From the NCBI RefSeq assembly GCF_011604685.1, contig NZ_CP050063.1, positions 7,915,001 through 7,979,000 of the forward strand: 64,000 bases of DNA, read 5' to 3'. The notes under the pieces were generated by a model, which saw only the letters and a list, made by a program, of their open reading frames with translations, had not been told where the DNA came from and ran no database searches. This stretch comes from Spirosoma aureum. GTDB lineage: Bacteria; Bacteroidota; Bacteroidia; Cytophagales; Spirosomataceae. The first letter of the stretch is position 1. Each line of letters opens with the position of its first letter. Position numbers and translations under genes: made by a program. This document shows, piece after piece, positions 36,884-46,715 of this stretch.

Positions 36884-39637
36884 ATGGCTAACTACTCCCC
36901 CACTCCCCCGGTCTGGGCCGACCGTTTGCTTAAGTGGCTATGCCCTCCACACTTGCTGGAAGAACTATTGGGCGATCTGCATGAACAGTTTGCCGATCAG
37001 GTAGCACAGGTTGGTGAGTTAAAAGCCCGCCAGTTGTATGTAGTTGAGGTGCTCCGGTTCCTTCGCCCTTACTTTATTTCACGCCGAGCCGTTGCCCTTA
37101 TTTCCAGCACAACTAATACGATACAGCCCGCAGAACGCTTTCCAAAACCAACGACCCGCCAGTTCAGGTACACCCGATACGGTGAGTACCCCCGACTATC
37201 TTTACTCCATCATTCTATGCTACGTAATTATCTGAAAATTGCATTTCGTAACCTTTGGAAAAGCAAAGGTTATGCAGCCATCAATGTTATCGGTCTTTCA
37301 GTAGCCTTCTTTGTCAGTGTCTTTTTGTTTCTGACCGCTTATTTCCAGCTATCATTCGATTCCTTTCATGAAGATGGCGACCGTATTTTCCAGACCTATC
37401 TTTTCTCTAATGATCCCGAAAAGGCCAGTCGGTCGGGGTCGATGCCGCTTCCCCTGATTCCAACGCTAAAAGCAGAGTTTCCCGAAGTAGAAGCAGCAGC
37501 CAGGCTAATGAATGGCAGTAACGTGGTGGAGTATAAAGGGAAATATTTCGATAAACAGGTCATGCTAACCGATCCTGATTTTCTGAAAATATTCTCCTTC
37601 CCAATGCTCAAAGGAAACAAGGCAACAGCCCTCAATGACCGGAGCAACATCGTCATTAGCCAGCACATGGCTAAAGCCGTCTTTGGTACCGAAGATCCAA
37701 TGGGCAAACGAGTTCAGCTTGGCCGGGATGACAACAAAAAAGATTTTATTGTTACGGGCGTCCTGGGCGATTTTCCCGACAATTCCTCGATTCAATACGA
37801 TGCGTTCATTCAGATTGCCAATTCGGGCAGCTATCAGGTCGATAAAGACAGATGGGATGCTATGTCGCATAAAGCGTTTGTGAAATTAGCCCCTCATGTC
37901 GATCAGATAGCGTTTGAAAACCGATTGAAGTCGTTTGCTAAAAAGTACTTTTCAAGCAGCTTTGAGAGCCTTAAAAAGAAAGGTGCAAAGCCAGATGAAC
38001 GGGGTGATGTGTTTGCCGTTCGGTTACAGAAACTGTCAGATGTCCATTTTGATACGGCCATATCGGGTGGGGCCGGAGCACCCATTACGCTTGTGTACGC
38101 CCTATCGGGAATTGCCTTTTTTATCCTGCTTATTGCCTGTATCAACTTCATTAACCTGAGTGTTGCCCGATCGTTCACCCGTGCTAAAGAAGTGGGAGTC
38201 CGGAAATCGTTGGGGGCCCTTAAAAATCAGCTTTTTGTTCAAATCTGGGGCGAAGCGGCCATTATTTGTTTTGTTGGCTTTGTTGTCGGGCTGATTTTGG
38301 CTTATCTGCTTTTGCCAACGTTTAACACCACATTTCAGGGCAAACTAAGCCTGGATTATGTATTACAACCCGACAAGCTCGCCCTTATACTAAGCATTTT
38401 TGCTGTCGTTACATTGGTGGCCGGTGGCTATCCGGCCTGGCAAATGTCGAAATTCAATGCGGTGGAGGTATTGAAGGGAAAAATCACGATAAAGCGCCCC
38501 GGCATTCTCCGCAACTCGCTCATCGTTACCCAATTCATGCTGTCGAGTTTACTGATTTGTTGCACAATTATTGCCGTTCAGCAGGTCGATTACATGCGTA
38601 AACAGCCATTGGGCTTTCAGAAAGAACAAGTGATCAGCATTCCGGTCGGCAATAAGGTAAATGGGCAGCAGGCGCTCAAACGGATGCGGAATATGCTGGC
38701 AAACGACCCCACTGTTATAGCGCTCTCTGGCAGTAATGTAAACCTTGGACTGGGCAAGGATCGAAGTACATCGCGGTCTGTAATTGGGTTCACTTTCAAG
38801 GAGAAAGAGATTTCGACCGACTGGTTACAGGTCGATTACGATTACCTCAAAACGCTTAATATCAAACTCTTATCTGGCCGTGAATTCAGCCCGGCCTACT
38901 CATCAGATACACTGGACCGAGTGGTCATTACGGAAAGTATGGCCAAAATGATCGGCGAAAAAGATCCGATTGGCAAATTTTTTCAGACCGATACTGCTGG
39001 CATCAAGCACCAGATTATTGGTCTGGTACCCGATTTCAATTTGTATTCCACAAAGAATGAGAAAAAACCCATTACAATGTACCTGTCTCATTCTCAACCC
39101 ATTCCTTACATTTTTGTTAGAGTGGCTCCGCAAAGTCTGGCAGGCTCTATGGATAAATTGAAAGCGATCTGGAAAGAAGTAGCTCCTCAATCCGAATTTA
39201 TTGCTTCGTTTCTGGATGAGAATACCGACTCCTGGTATAAGAATGAAGAACGGCTTTCGCAGATTTTTAGCCTTGCTTCAGGAATAGCCATTCTGCTGTC
39301 CTGCCTGGGTTTGTTTGCTGTGGCGCTAATGGTCATTGAGCAGCGAACCAAAGAGATTGGCGTTCGGAAAGTGCTGGGAGCCAGCATCCCAAACATTGTT
39401 TTTATCCTCTCGCAGGACTTCGTGAAAATGGTCGTTCTGGCCATTATGATAGCAACACCCCTGGCCTGGTTCTTTATGCAAAAATGGCTGGACAGCTATT
39501 CGTATCGAATAGAAATAAGCATCTGGATATTCATTTTAGTCGGCCTTGCTGCCATTGTCATTGCGCTTGCTACGGTCAGTTTTCACAGCATTAAAGCCGC
39601 GTTGATGAACCCGGTAAAGAGTTTGCGCAGTGAGTAA
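36884..39637 (+). CDS. ABC transporter permease with N-terminal prefix domain (MacB/FtsX type)
   Basis: 917 residues. The first ~90 residues (PPVWADRLLKWLCPPHLLEE, LLGDLHEQFADQV) match the 'permease prefix domain 2' found on Bacteroidota transporters. Then a MacB-like unit: TM1 at about 130 (GLSVAFFVSVFLFLTAYFQL), a large periplasmic domain, three TM helices with the FtsX core (ALSGIAFFILLIACINFINL, TRAKEVGVRKSLGALKNQLF), a second periplasmic domain and a second FtsX core (RTKEIGVRKVLGASIPNIVF). The cognate ATPase is not adjacent. Exports or senses peptides or other envelope stress ligands in the family; here the substrate is unknown. Confidence 0.9.
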   Translation: MANYSPTPPVWADRLLKWLCPPHLLEELLGDLHEQFADQVAQVGELKARQLYVVEVLRFLRPYFISRRAVALISSTTNTIQPAERFPKPTTRQFRYTRYGEYPRLSLLHHSMLRNYLKIAFRNLWKSKGYAAINVIGLSVAFFVSVFLFLTAYFQLSFDSFHEDGDRIFQTYLFSNDPEKASRSGSMPLPLIPTLKAEFPEVEAAARLMNGSNVVEYKGKYFDKQVMLTDPDFLKIFSFPMLKGNKATALNDRSNIVISQHMAKAVFGTEDPMGKRVQLGRDDNKKDFIVTGVLGDFPDNSSIQYDAFIQIANSGSYQVDKDRWDAMSHKAFVKLAPHVDQIAFENRLKSFAKKYFSSSFESLKKKGAKPDERGDVFAVRLQKLSDVHFDTAISGGAGAPITLVYALSGIAFFILLIACINFINLSVARSFTRAKEVGVRKSLGALKNQLFVQIWGEAAIICFVGFVVGLILAYLLLPTFNTTFQGKLSLDYVLQPDKLALILSIFAVVTLVAGGYPAWQMSKFNAVEVLKGKITIKRPGILRNSLIVTQFMLSSLLICCTIIAVQQVDYMRKQPLGFQKEQVISIPVGNKVNGQQALKRMRNMLANDPTVIALSGSNVNLGLGKDRSTSRSVIGFTFKEKEISTDWLQVDYDYLKTLNIKLLSGREFSPAYSSDTLDRVVITESMAKMIGEKDPIGKFFQTDTAGIKHQIIGLVPDFNLYSTKNEKKPITMYLSHSQPIPYIFVRVAPQSLAGSMDKLKAIWKEVAPQSEFIASFLDENTDSWYKNEERLSQIFSLASGIAILLSCLGLFAVALMVIEQRTKEIGVRKVLGASIPNIVFILSQDFVKMVVLAIMIATPLAWFFMQKWLDSYSYRIEISIWIFILVGLAAIVIALATVSFHSIKAALMNPVKSLRSE

Positions 39638-39649
39638 TGAAAACAGCTT

Positions 39650-40825
39650 TTATGAAAAATTGAGTGTCTGGTTGGTCAGTTGCTTGGACTTTAGTTTTCT
39701 ATTCAGATAGCTACGGGTTGGCAATTCTACAAACCGGTACGTTAGGGCCGATACGCCCAGCACAATAGCGACAAAAACGATGCAGGTGATTGGTCCTGCG
39801 AGGCCGTACACAAGCGGTTTAGCCGGGGCAGATGGGGCTGGCGGATTAATAAGTTGTACGGTCAGAAACGAAAACAGAATGGGCATGTGTACCATATAAA
39901 TCGAGTATGACCAATCGCCAAGACGTTGGAACGGGCGGGTTTGCAACAACTTCGACACGCGCCCGGTGTTATAGCAGGCACCTAAAATCAGTAAGGGAAA
40001 AAACCAGATTGTCAGCGTATCAGACAACTGCAGATGATAGCTTATGGCCAGTCCAGCACCCAAGGCTGCAAATACCCAACTCCGGCGCAACCAGTACAGT
40101 CCCCGCTGTTGATTATAAGCATGATAAGTAATCATACCAAGCAAAAAACCCGTAAAACAACGCAGGAAACTCATTGGAAAGGTGATGTTGTCAAGCGTAT
40201 TGGGTAGCAACCAAAGCCAGGGTTTGTAGGGCTGACCAGCCTGCATTGGCTTTGTCAAATAGTAGTATAAACCCAACACCACTAGCAACAGAGCGAATCT
40301 GCCCATTGAAGGCAATCGCCGGAAGCCAAGCATTAGTATTGGAAATAGCAAATACAGTAGCCATTCGCTGCCAATAGACCACGATGGGGTATTCCATGTT
40401 GCTGACCGAACGGTATTAAAGCCATGTAGCATTAACACATGCATTGGAATTGCGGATACATCAAAGACCCCCTGCGCAATAGGGTCTAAAACGACATGAT
40501 ACCCCTGAGTGAGCAGTATATAAAGCCCAATAACCCAGAGGAGTGTTAAGATATGGAGCGGATAGATTCGGGCAAATCGGGCTGCCATATAGCGCCGAAA
40601 CGATACGGCCAATACCCGATCTTCAAACCAGCTTCCATACACATACGTTATAATGAAGCCGCTCAGAATGAAGAAAAAGTCGACGAATAAATACCAACGA
40701 CGGTGTAATTGGGTGATAGCAGGATTAATAATTGGCAACACAAGCATATTGAAATGAAAAACTACCATTAAAAGGGCAGCAATTCCGCGCAAAGGCGTAA
40801 GTGTAGTTAGGTATGCACGTTTCAT
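39650..40825 (-). CDS. acyltransferase family 3 (OafA/YrhL-like)
   Basis: 391 residues from the ATG at 40825 (MKRAYLTTLTPLRGIAALLM). About ten TM helices. The family signature is at the front: RGIAALLMVVFHFN with the conserved His, then the YLFVDFFFILSGFIITYVYG segment and RRYMAARFARIYPLHILTLL. Such integral enzymes O-acylate surface sugars such as O-antigen, exopolysaccharide or peptidoglycan. No polysaccharide cluster surrounds it, so the acceptor is unknown. An ATG at 40888 would add 21 residues that do not fit the family. Confidence 0.9.
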   Translation of the reverse strand: MKRAYLTTLTPLRGIAALLMVVFHFNMLVLPIINPAITQLHRRWYLFVDFFFILSGFIITYVYGSWFEDRVLAVSFRRYMAARFARIYPLHILTLLWVIGLYILLTQGYHVVLDPIAQGVFDVSAIPMHVLMLHGFNTVRSATWNTPSWSIGSEWLLYLLFPILMLGFRRLPSMGRFALLLVVLGLYYYLTKPMQAGQPYKPWLWLLPNTLDNITFPMSFLRCFTGFLLGMITYHAYNQQRGLYWLRRSWVFAALGAGLAISYHLQLSDTLTIWFFPLLILGACYNTGRVSKLLQTRPFQRLGDWSYSIYMVHMPILFSFLTVQLINPPAPSAPAKPLVYGLAGPITCIVFVAIVLGVSALTYRFVELPTRSYLNRKLKSKQLTNQTLNFS

Positions 40826-41511
40826 AAGTAAAGGGATAGAAGGGTTTGAGGAAGTTACTGATACTGAGCAATTATAGGTGGTTTGCACCTGTATACCTTC
40901 AATCAGTTGAGTTACTACGTAGCATACCCAATACGCGAAGTCAAATTTCGTTGGTATGCCGAATGTGGGCAGTATCGTGTCTGTAATAAAACGTAGAGTT
41001 GATAATATTAATCATTCCCCATAGGCCAATTTGTAGATTTTTTCATTGATAATCAGTGCTTTATTTCTGATTCGTAAGATAGGAATTCAATGTATCTTCA
41101 CAAACTAAACCCATTAAGCGTACATTTTTTCGGGCAAAGCCCTACCGTACCAAAACCTGCCCCTGTCAGGCTTATGCACTATTGATTGAAAGAGGGAAGT
41201 TGCGACAACTGATTGGTTTTGCATTCAACATCGGCAAGGGCACAAAGTTGCGCCCCTAAAATAACTCTGCTTAGCAGAGTTATTTTAGGGGCGCGATACG
41301 TTCTACTCCACTCTAAGCTCCAACTTTTAGATCAACTCAAAAAAGTAAATAGCTTACTAATCATCAATACATTTTCTGCCATTTGTTTTATGAAGGCAGT
41401 ATATAGTGACGCAGATAATTGGTAAGTGTGTGGGAACGGATGTTCTGCTTATTTCTTCAGCGACGATAAGCTGCTATAGCGCATCGACTCATTTTATGGT
41501 ATACTTCTATT
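40826..41511. other. 686-base gap holding one strong hairpin
   Basis: No gene is convincing. There is an imperfect GCATACC/GGTATGC inverted repeat at about 40921-40960, and a 21-bp near-closed hairpin at 41250-41294 (separate entry). The left part is the likely promoter region of the acyltransferase and the right part the 3' flank of the LytTR gene. Confidence 0.45.
41250..41294. repeat. 21-bp perfect hairpin, family B
   Basis: Arms 41250-41270 and 41274-41294 pair perfectly with only a TTA loop. The apex AACTCTGC-TTA-GCAGAGTT resembles the apex of the hairpin at 46646. There is no T-run on either side, so it is not a classical terminator. It lies 218 nt downstream of the LytTR gene stop. 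Confidence 0.75.
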
Positions 41512-42315
41512 TTACCGTAGCTTGCCTGAATTCACGTAAAAATCAGAGAGTAACGACAGGAATTCATCTTTCCGGCGACGCGATACTTCTATTTCGGTGT
41601 TATCACTCATCCAGACCTGCCCACCGTCGCCTTTTACGTATCGTTTGATGTGTTCAAGATTAATGATATTCGACTGGTGTACCCGAAAAAAGTAATAGTT
41701 ATCCAGAATTTCTTCGTACTCTTTTAACAAGCGTGACACCACGATAGCCGGGCCTTTGGTCAGGTGAAATTTGGTGTACGACCCCAGCGATTCGCACTGG
41801 ATGATATCGGTCATCTGCACAAAGTGAATGCCTTCTGCGGTGGGCAGAGCAATGCGCTGGTTGTCATTTTTTTTCCGCTGAATCAACCGAAGACTTTGTG
41901 GAACCTCGAGGTGTTCCTGTAAAATCTGAAGTTGTTGAGGATTAACGCTTGCCACCTGCGATTTCGACTTTTCGACGGCGGCCTGTAATTCTTCAGGATC
42001 GATCGGTTTGAGCAGGTAATCGATCGCGCTGAACCGAAACGCCCGAATGGCATATTCCTGATAAGCGGTCGTGAAAATCACGCCAAAATCTACTTTCTCG
42101 AAACTCGACAGCAAATCAAAGCCCGTTTTGCCTGGCATCTGAATATCAAGAAAAACTAAGTCGGGGTGTTCTTTCTTGATCAGTTCGATGCCCAGATCAG
42201 CATTTTTAGCTTCGCCACAAATTTCCACTTCCGGGCAGAGAATCTGTAGCAGATTGGTCAGAGCCTCACGGGCATTTGTTTCGTCGTCAATAATCGCAGC
42301 GCGTAGGCGTTTCAT
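41512..42315 (-). CDS. LytTR-family response regulator
   Basis: 267 residues. Receiver domain (about 3-120) with acidic pocket IIDDE at 8-12, phospho-acceptor D57 in LVFLDIQMPGKTG, and K at about 106 in YLLKPI. A LytTR DNA-binding domain (about 165-260) has IALPTAEGIHFVQMTDIIQC, YYFFRVHQSNIINLEHIKRY and ISRRRKDEF-like wing (VSRRRKDEFLSLLSD). It pairs with the propeller-type histidine kinase 4 nt upstream on the same mRNA and should bind two 9-bp direct repeats in target promoters (family knowledge). Confidence 0.95.
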   Translation of the reverse strand: MKRLRAAIIDDETNAREALTNLLQILCPEVEICGEAKNADLGIELIKKEHPDLVFLDIQMPGKTGFDLLSSFEKVDFGVIFTTAYQEYAIRAFRFSAIDYLLKPIDPEELQAAVEKSKSQVASVNPQQLQILQEHLEVPQSLRLIQRKKNDNQRIALPTAEGIHFVQMTDIIQCESLGSYTKFHLTKGPAIVVSRLLKEYEEILDNYYFFRVHQSNIINLEHIKRYVKGDGGQVWMSDNTEIEVSRRRKDEFLSLLSDFYVNSGKLR

Positions 42316-42319
42316 GGTC

Positions 42320-45300
42320 TTATACTTTTTCGATTGGAATCGTCATTTGTACCCTCGTTCCTGCCGAGTTGTTGTTATCATCAAACAAATCGATCATCTC
42401 TATTTTGGCTTCTCTGTCTTTCCGACGAAGCGATTCGAAAATTCCCTTTGTCATTTCCTGCCCGCGCGAGATATGCCCTTCTGTCCGGGGTGCAAACTCA
42501 CGTCCTACGCCGTTATCTTCAATAATACAAACAATGTGATTCTGTTGAACCCGAGCCGTAATTTTCAGTTTCTTTTCTCCTTCTTTCGGCATCAGGCCGT
42601 GCCAGATTGCATTCTCGACGTAGGGTTGAAGCAGCATCGGTGGCAGGAGTGCATCCTGAAGCACATCATTCTCTTCAATATCGAACGAATAACTGAATTC
42701 ATGGTTGAAGCGAAACGATTCAATTTCGACGTACATCCGTAAGGTGTCGATGATTTTCTCGAAGTGAAGATACTGGTGATTCGAATTCTCCATAATCCGG
42801 CGCACCAGCTTGGAGAACTTCGATAGGTATTTAGCACCTTCGACACCACGATTTGTCAGCAAATAATTCTGGACTGAATTAAGTGAATTAAACAGAAAAT
42901 GCGGATTCATCTGCGATTGCAGGGCTTTCAGCCGCCACTCTGCAATTTCCAGATCCAGCTGGTTCCGTTCGGCAAGCGTATTGACACGCCAGCGCATCAT
43001 GCCAACAATCAGGGCGGCAATGGACAATCCAATAAGCGTCCTAAAAAACCAGGTACTTGTAAAATAAGGTTTTACCGTTAATCGGATAACCAGCGGTTTA
43101 TCGCTCTTTATACCCGAATTGTTGCTGCTTCTGATGCGTAATGTATACGATTTAGCGGGCAAATTTGTAAAGGAAACCGTATGCTGATTGCCCATCTCGA
43201 CCCAGTTGGGTTCAAATCCTTCTAGCTGGTAACTATACAGGTTTTGGGAAGTAGGCTCAAAATTCAACGTCGTAAAGTTGAACGTTAGTAGATTTTCGTC
43301 GGGTTGAAGAACAATCTCTTCCGCGAGGTCCTGGTGAAGCATTTTACCCTTCACCTCAACCGAACTGATGGCTATTTTTGGGGTCGTTATCTGCCTGTTT
43401 AACTGACTAACATTCAGAATATTAATAGCATTGGTATGCCCCAGGAACAATTCATTCGCCGGACTATAGAAAAACCCGACCGGCGCATTACTGAATAACC
43501 CCTCAATGGTAGTGAGGTAACGGATAGCATGGGTTTGGGGATTGGCTATGTGGATTCCTTCATTGGTACTAAACCAGAGATTCCGGTCAGGTGCTTCCGC
43601 AATATTAGAGCAGTAGGTGTCGATCAGTGCATCGGTCTTAAATTCGAACGTGGTTAGAATCTTACCTTTAGCTGATAGTTTCGATACACCGCCCCAACTG
43701 GAAATCAGAATAGACCCATCCGTGGTTCGTCGCATACCATTGATGCAATCACCACCGATGCGGATTCCTTTATTCTCCGGCAGTTTATCGATGTTGGTAA
43801 ATTGGCTCTGTTTTTCGTCGAAAAAGAATAGACCACGAGAGCAGGTAGCCACCCAGATACGTCCATCAATCCCTTCCAGAACACCTTTTACGTAGGTGAG
43901 ATTTAATAATTTACTAGCCTCTTTGTCAGACCAGAGTTTGATTTCCCGATTCGTGAGTGGATCTATTACTTTCAGACCTTCGTTCAGGTTAGCAATCCAG
44001 AGACGTCCTTTTCGGTCGAGTAAACCATCGCGAAAGTCGGTGTTCTTAAACAGACGAGTGGTTGGCTCCCAGAGCGAAAAACGGCTATTCATTTTATCGC
44101 CAACAAAAATCCCTTTATCCGTAAAAGCAAAAGGGCGACCCTGAATCCACCGAATCTGCTGCGTAAAGGCATCAACTGGATACGGCAATAACTGAAATTG
44201 ATTAATGGCTGGCTTCCACGATAGTACACCCGAATGCGATAGACCCAGCAGGTAGGTGCCGGTAGTAGATGCTGGTGAAATACTCGTTATCTGAACAGGC
44301 AATCGTACGACGTTGTGAGGGATCGCTACCGTTCGAATACCGATGTTTCGATAGCGGTACTTATAGACTCCACCGCTGGTAGCGATCCATAGAATACCGT
44401 TGACTTTATCGTCGTACATATCTTTGACCTGAATACCACTGTTGTAGAATTCAGGCAAGTGGTACAGTTCGTTCCGGTCAGGATAAAAAACGCTTATGCC
44501 ATCATTGGTGCCAACGAATAGTATTTTTCGGCCATTTTCATCCTGCGACTCCTGCACACAGACTACGTTATTGTGTTCAAAGCCTGCTTTCCTAATACTA
44601 AATGACTGATTTTCGGGCGAAAAACGAACCAACCCATATTCGTAACCACCAATCCAAAGGTTACCATCGGCATCGGCAGACGCTTTACACAAGCGAATGG
44701 GCACTTGGTTCTGAGGTAAAAGGGCTTCTTTTCCCAACACACAGATGAGCTTGTCGTGCCGACGGTCGTAGCGATACAGACCAAGCTCTGAAACGATCCA
44801 CAATGTATGCCGGGCATCTTCAAAAAAGCTGGCATACTGATACACATCACCGCCCGATACGGTATGAGAAAACGTGTAGCGACGCAGTTTCCCGGTTGCC
44901 GGATCGTACCGTTGGACAGACGTATAGTCACACACCCAGACCTGATCGAACGAATCAACCATACCCTGTTCGTGCAAATCATTGCTGGGGTCGGCATCAT
45001 CATAATCGTTTTTCACCAGGGTCGTTACGGTCAGAGTTTTTGCATCGATTTTGCAAAGCCCTCGGGTATCGTTAGAGGTATAGATATCGCCCTTCGAGTC
45101 AGTCGATACGCCAGAGCAATAACCCAGTTTGAGACTATCCAGGCGAAGGAAATTATAGCCATCGTATCGGCAGATATTACGTCCCGTGCCTATCCATAAA
45201 AAGCCTTGTTTGTCTTTCGTTAGACACCATACATCATTGGATGGAAGCCCTTCTTTGGTTGTCAGGTGATCGATGGTCAGCGTAGGCATTTGGGCATCGG

Positions 45301-45349
45301 TTTCCCAACAGGCAGAAAAAACCAGCAGAAAAACCAATAAGTACCTCAT
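42320..45349 (-). CDS. two-component propeller sensor kinase (LytS-type HATPase)
   Basis: 1009 residues from the ATG at 45349. Signal peptide (MRYLLVFLLVFSACWETDAQ), then a large periplasmic sensor of about 14 Reg_prop repeats making two seven-blade propellers (for example GLPSNDVWCLTKDKQGFLWI and IWVATCSRGLFFF), a Y_Y_Y beta domain (about 660-735), one TM helix (about 748-765, FFRTLIGLSIAALIVGMM), and a His_kinase domain with H817 in QMNPHFLFNSLNSVQNYLL and an HATPase (EDNGVGREFA). All motifs intact. Such kinases in Bacteroidota commonly sense extracellular sugars or envelope state. The partner regulator follows by 4 nt. Confidence 0.94.
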   Translation of the reverse strand: MRYLLVFLLVFSACWETDAQMPTLTIDHLTTKEGLPSNDVWCLTKDKQGFLWIGTGRNICRYDGYNFLRLDSLKLGYCSGVSTDSKGDIYTSNDTRGLCKIDAKTLTVTTLVKNDYDDADPSNDLHEQGMVDSFDQVWVCDYTSVQRYDPATGKLRRYTFSHTVSGGDVYQYASFFEDARHTLWIVSELGLYRYDRRHDKLICVLGKEALLPQNQVPIRLCKASADADGNLWIGGYEYGLVRFSPENQSFSIRKAGFEHNNVVCVQESQDENGRKILFVGTNDGISVFYPDRNELYHLPEFYNSGIQVKDMYDDKVNGILWIATSGGVYKYRYRNIGIRTVAIPHNVVRLPVQITSISPASTTGTYLLGLSHSGVLSWKPAINQFQLLPYPVDAFTQQIRWIQGRPFAFTDKGIFVGDKMNSRFSLWEPTTRLFKNTDFRDGLLDRKGRLWIANLNEGLKVIDPLTNREIKLWSDKEASKLLNLTYVKGVLEGIDGRIWVATCSRGLFFFDEKQSQFTNIDKLPENKGIRIGGDCINGMRRTTDGSILISSWGGVSKLSAKGKILTTFEFKTDALIDTYCSNIAEAPDRNLWFSTNEGIHIANPQTHAIRYLTTIEGLFSNAPVGFFYSPANELFLGHTNAINILNVSQLNRQITTPKIAISSVEVKGKMLHQDLAEEIVLQPDENLLTFNFTTLNFEPTSQNLYSYQLEGFEPNWVEMGNQHTVSFTNLPAKSYTLRIRSSNNSGIKSDKPLVIRLTVKPYFTSTWFFRTLIGLSIAALIVGMMRWRVNTLAERNQLDLEIAEWRLKALQSQMNPHFLFNSLNSVQNYLLTNRGVEGAKYLSKFSKLVRRIMENSNHQYLHFEKIIDTLRMYVEIESFRFNHEFSYSFDIEENDVLQDALLPPMLLQPYVENAIWHGLMPKEGEKKLKITARVQQNHIVCIIEDNGVGREFAPRTEGHISRGQEMTKGIFESLRRKDREAKIEMIDLFDDNNNSAGTRVQMTIPIEKV

Positions 45350-45500
45350 AAAATGGTGTTTTGCGAGCAAATTACAAGAAAGCCGTTTAGCTTCTCCCAA
45401 CCAGATACGAAAGCCAATGGTCTGACATGTGTACCCACGATACCAAACCATCTTTATTCAGATACTATACTCAGCCACCGCCCATCGTTCTTTTATCGTA

Positions 45501-45818
45501 TTAATTGGTATGGTAAATACCCTTGAAAGCGGCTGATCTTTCATTTTTCACCGATGTAGTCACTACATCCATTGCTTTTCCGCTCAATGGCTTTATCGCA
45601 ACATGATTTTGGTCAGTATCCGGTATCGACCTGGCGTGCTGATAGGAATCCTCTACCAAATTACCTGCCAGTTGCAGATACAGTTGAAACGGAAACATTT
45701 TAGGTTGAACAGGTGTCACGCTCTGAATTGAGGTCGTGTATTTCCGTTGCCGGTCTACCAGTTTGGTTCCTATTACGAATAAGCTAATCAAGACCAGATA
45801 AGGAAACAATGCTTTCAT
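45501..45818 (-). CDS. small envelope protein, unknown
   Basis: 105 residues with an N-terminal hydrophobic segment (ALFPYLVLISLFVIGTKLVD) acting as signal anchor, then a soluble tail without recognised motifs. It follows the 205-residue membrane protein by 8 nt in the same direction, so the two likely form a unit. It is intergenic-sized and weakly supported, but codon use and coupling favour a real gene. Confidence 0.55.
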   Translation of the reverse strand: MKALFPYLVLISLFVIGTKLVDRQRKYTTSIQSVTPVQPKMFPFQLYLQLAGNLVEDSYQHARSIPDTDQNHVAIKPLSGKAMDVVTTSVKNERSAAFKGIYHTN

Positions 45819-45826
45819 AACTGATC

Positions 45827-46444
45827 TTATCGCTCAAAAATTTGGATGAGTTTAGATAAAGTGCTGTAGGTTCGGAGTGATTTTGTGGTACTGTTTCTAG
45901 CATCGTCGAGCACCACATTACCATGTTCATCAGTCACGTATTCGTACATCGTCCCTTCATGCGCGTGAACCCGGTATTTCCTGAGGAAAATCCAGCACAG
46001 AGTCCCAATCAGGAACAGAAGTCCAGGGAATACCAGAAAATACACATTGTCGTGAATCTGACGCTGGTAGGTACTGGTTAAATAAAACGTGTCAGACACT
46101 GGGCTGTACAGAATTGGAGCAGATTTACCTGCCTGTACAGCAGCGAATTCTTCTACGGAAATACCACCCGTTCTGGTACGTATGACCGATTTACCTGCCT
46201 GATCCGTAAACTGAACGTCGAGGCTATTGGCCGACTTTTTCAGTACGAGTGCCTGGGTTGCAATACCCGTTTGCTGAACGCATTTCAAGTCAATATAATC
46301 AATGTACCACCAATAGCAGACGGCCACTCCCACGAAGAAGAAGAGTGAGAAAAGGCGAAATCCCAGCGTGTTATACTTCCGTAGAACGAAGTAGTAATAC
46401 GCCATCAGGAAAGCCCCCGCGGCAAGTGTTTGAAGCGTAGTCAT
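45827..46444 (-). CDS. membrane protein with DUF3592-like layout
   Basis: 205 residues. TM helices at about 8-22, 28-48 and 140-158 flank a beta-rich segment (GIATQALVLKKSANSLDVQF, TRTGGISVEEFAAVQAGKSA, ILYSPVSDTFYLTS) of the kind found in DUF3592 proteins, which are two-TM proteins with a small soluble domain between. The C-terminal ~45 residues are cytoplasmic (HEGTMYEYVTDEHGNVVLDD). Function unknown. First gene of a two-gene minus-strand unit. Confidence 0.65.
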   Translation of the reverse strand: MTTLQTLAAGAFLMAYYYFVLRKYNTLGFRLFSLFFFVGVAVCYWWYIDYIDLKCVQQTGIATQALVLKKSANSLDVQFTDQAGKSVIRTRTGGISVEEFAAVQAGKSAPILYSPVSDTFYLTSTYQRQIHDNVYFLVFPGLLFLIGTLCWIFLRKYRVHAHEGTMYEYVTDEHGNVVLDDARNSTTKSLRTYSTLSKLIQIFER

Positions 46445-46645
46445 GGTAATTTAGAGGATTTAAATCGAGTCTGTTGGATGAACCAAACTTACTGGAATCA
46501 TCGACCCTCTACAGCATGACTCTATATCTGGTGATACGCTACTAAAAAGTGGCAGGTTTTGCTTTATAGGTGGTGGTCGCTGGTTTCAGAAAGGTAGAAT
46601 ACTTGTCTATTTGGGTTACCCGGCTTTATACTGCTACGATGCAAC

Positions 46646-46690
46646 GTGTCCCATATACGCTAAAACTCTGCTTTAGCGTATATGGGACAC
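46646..46690. repeat. 21-bp hairpin, family B, downstream of a dehydrogenase gene
   Basis: Arms 46646-46666 and 46670-46690 pair over 21 nt with one mismatch next to a TCT loop. The apex AACTCTGCTTTAGC resembles that of the hairpin at 41250, while the outer arms (GTGTCCCATATACGC) are unrelated to it. It sits 26 nt after the SDR stop at 46716. Confidence 0.75.
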
Positions 46691-46715
46691 TATTGATTAG
46701 TCAAAAAAATGGCTG

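Noticed and set aside
42176..42742. Plus-strand open frame opposite the LytTR and kinase genes
   Set aside because: Overlaps two certain genes and shows no domain.
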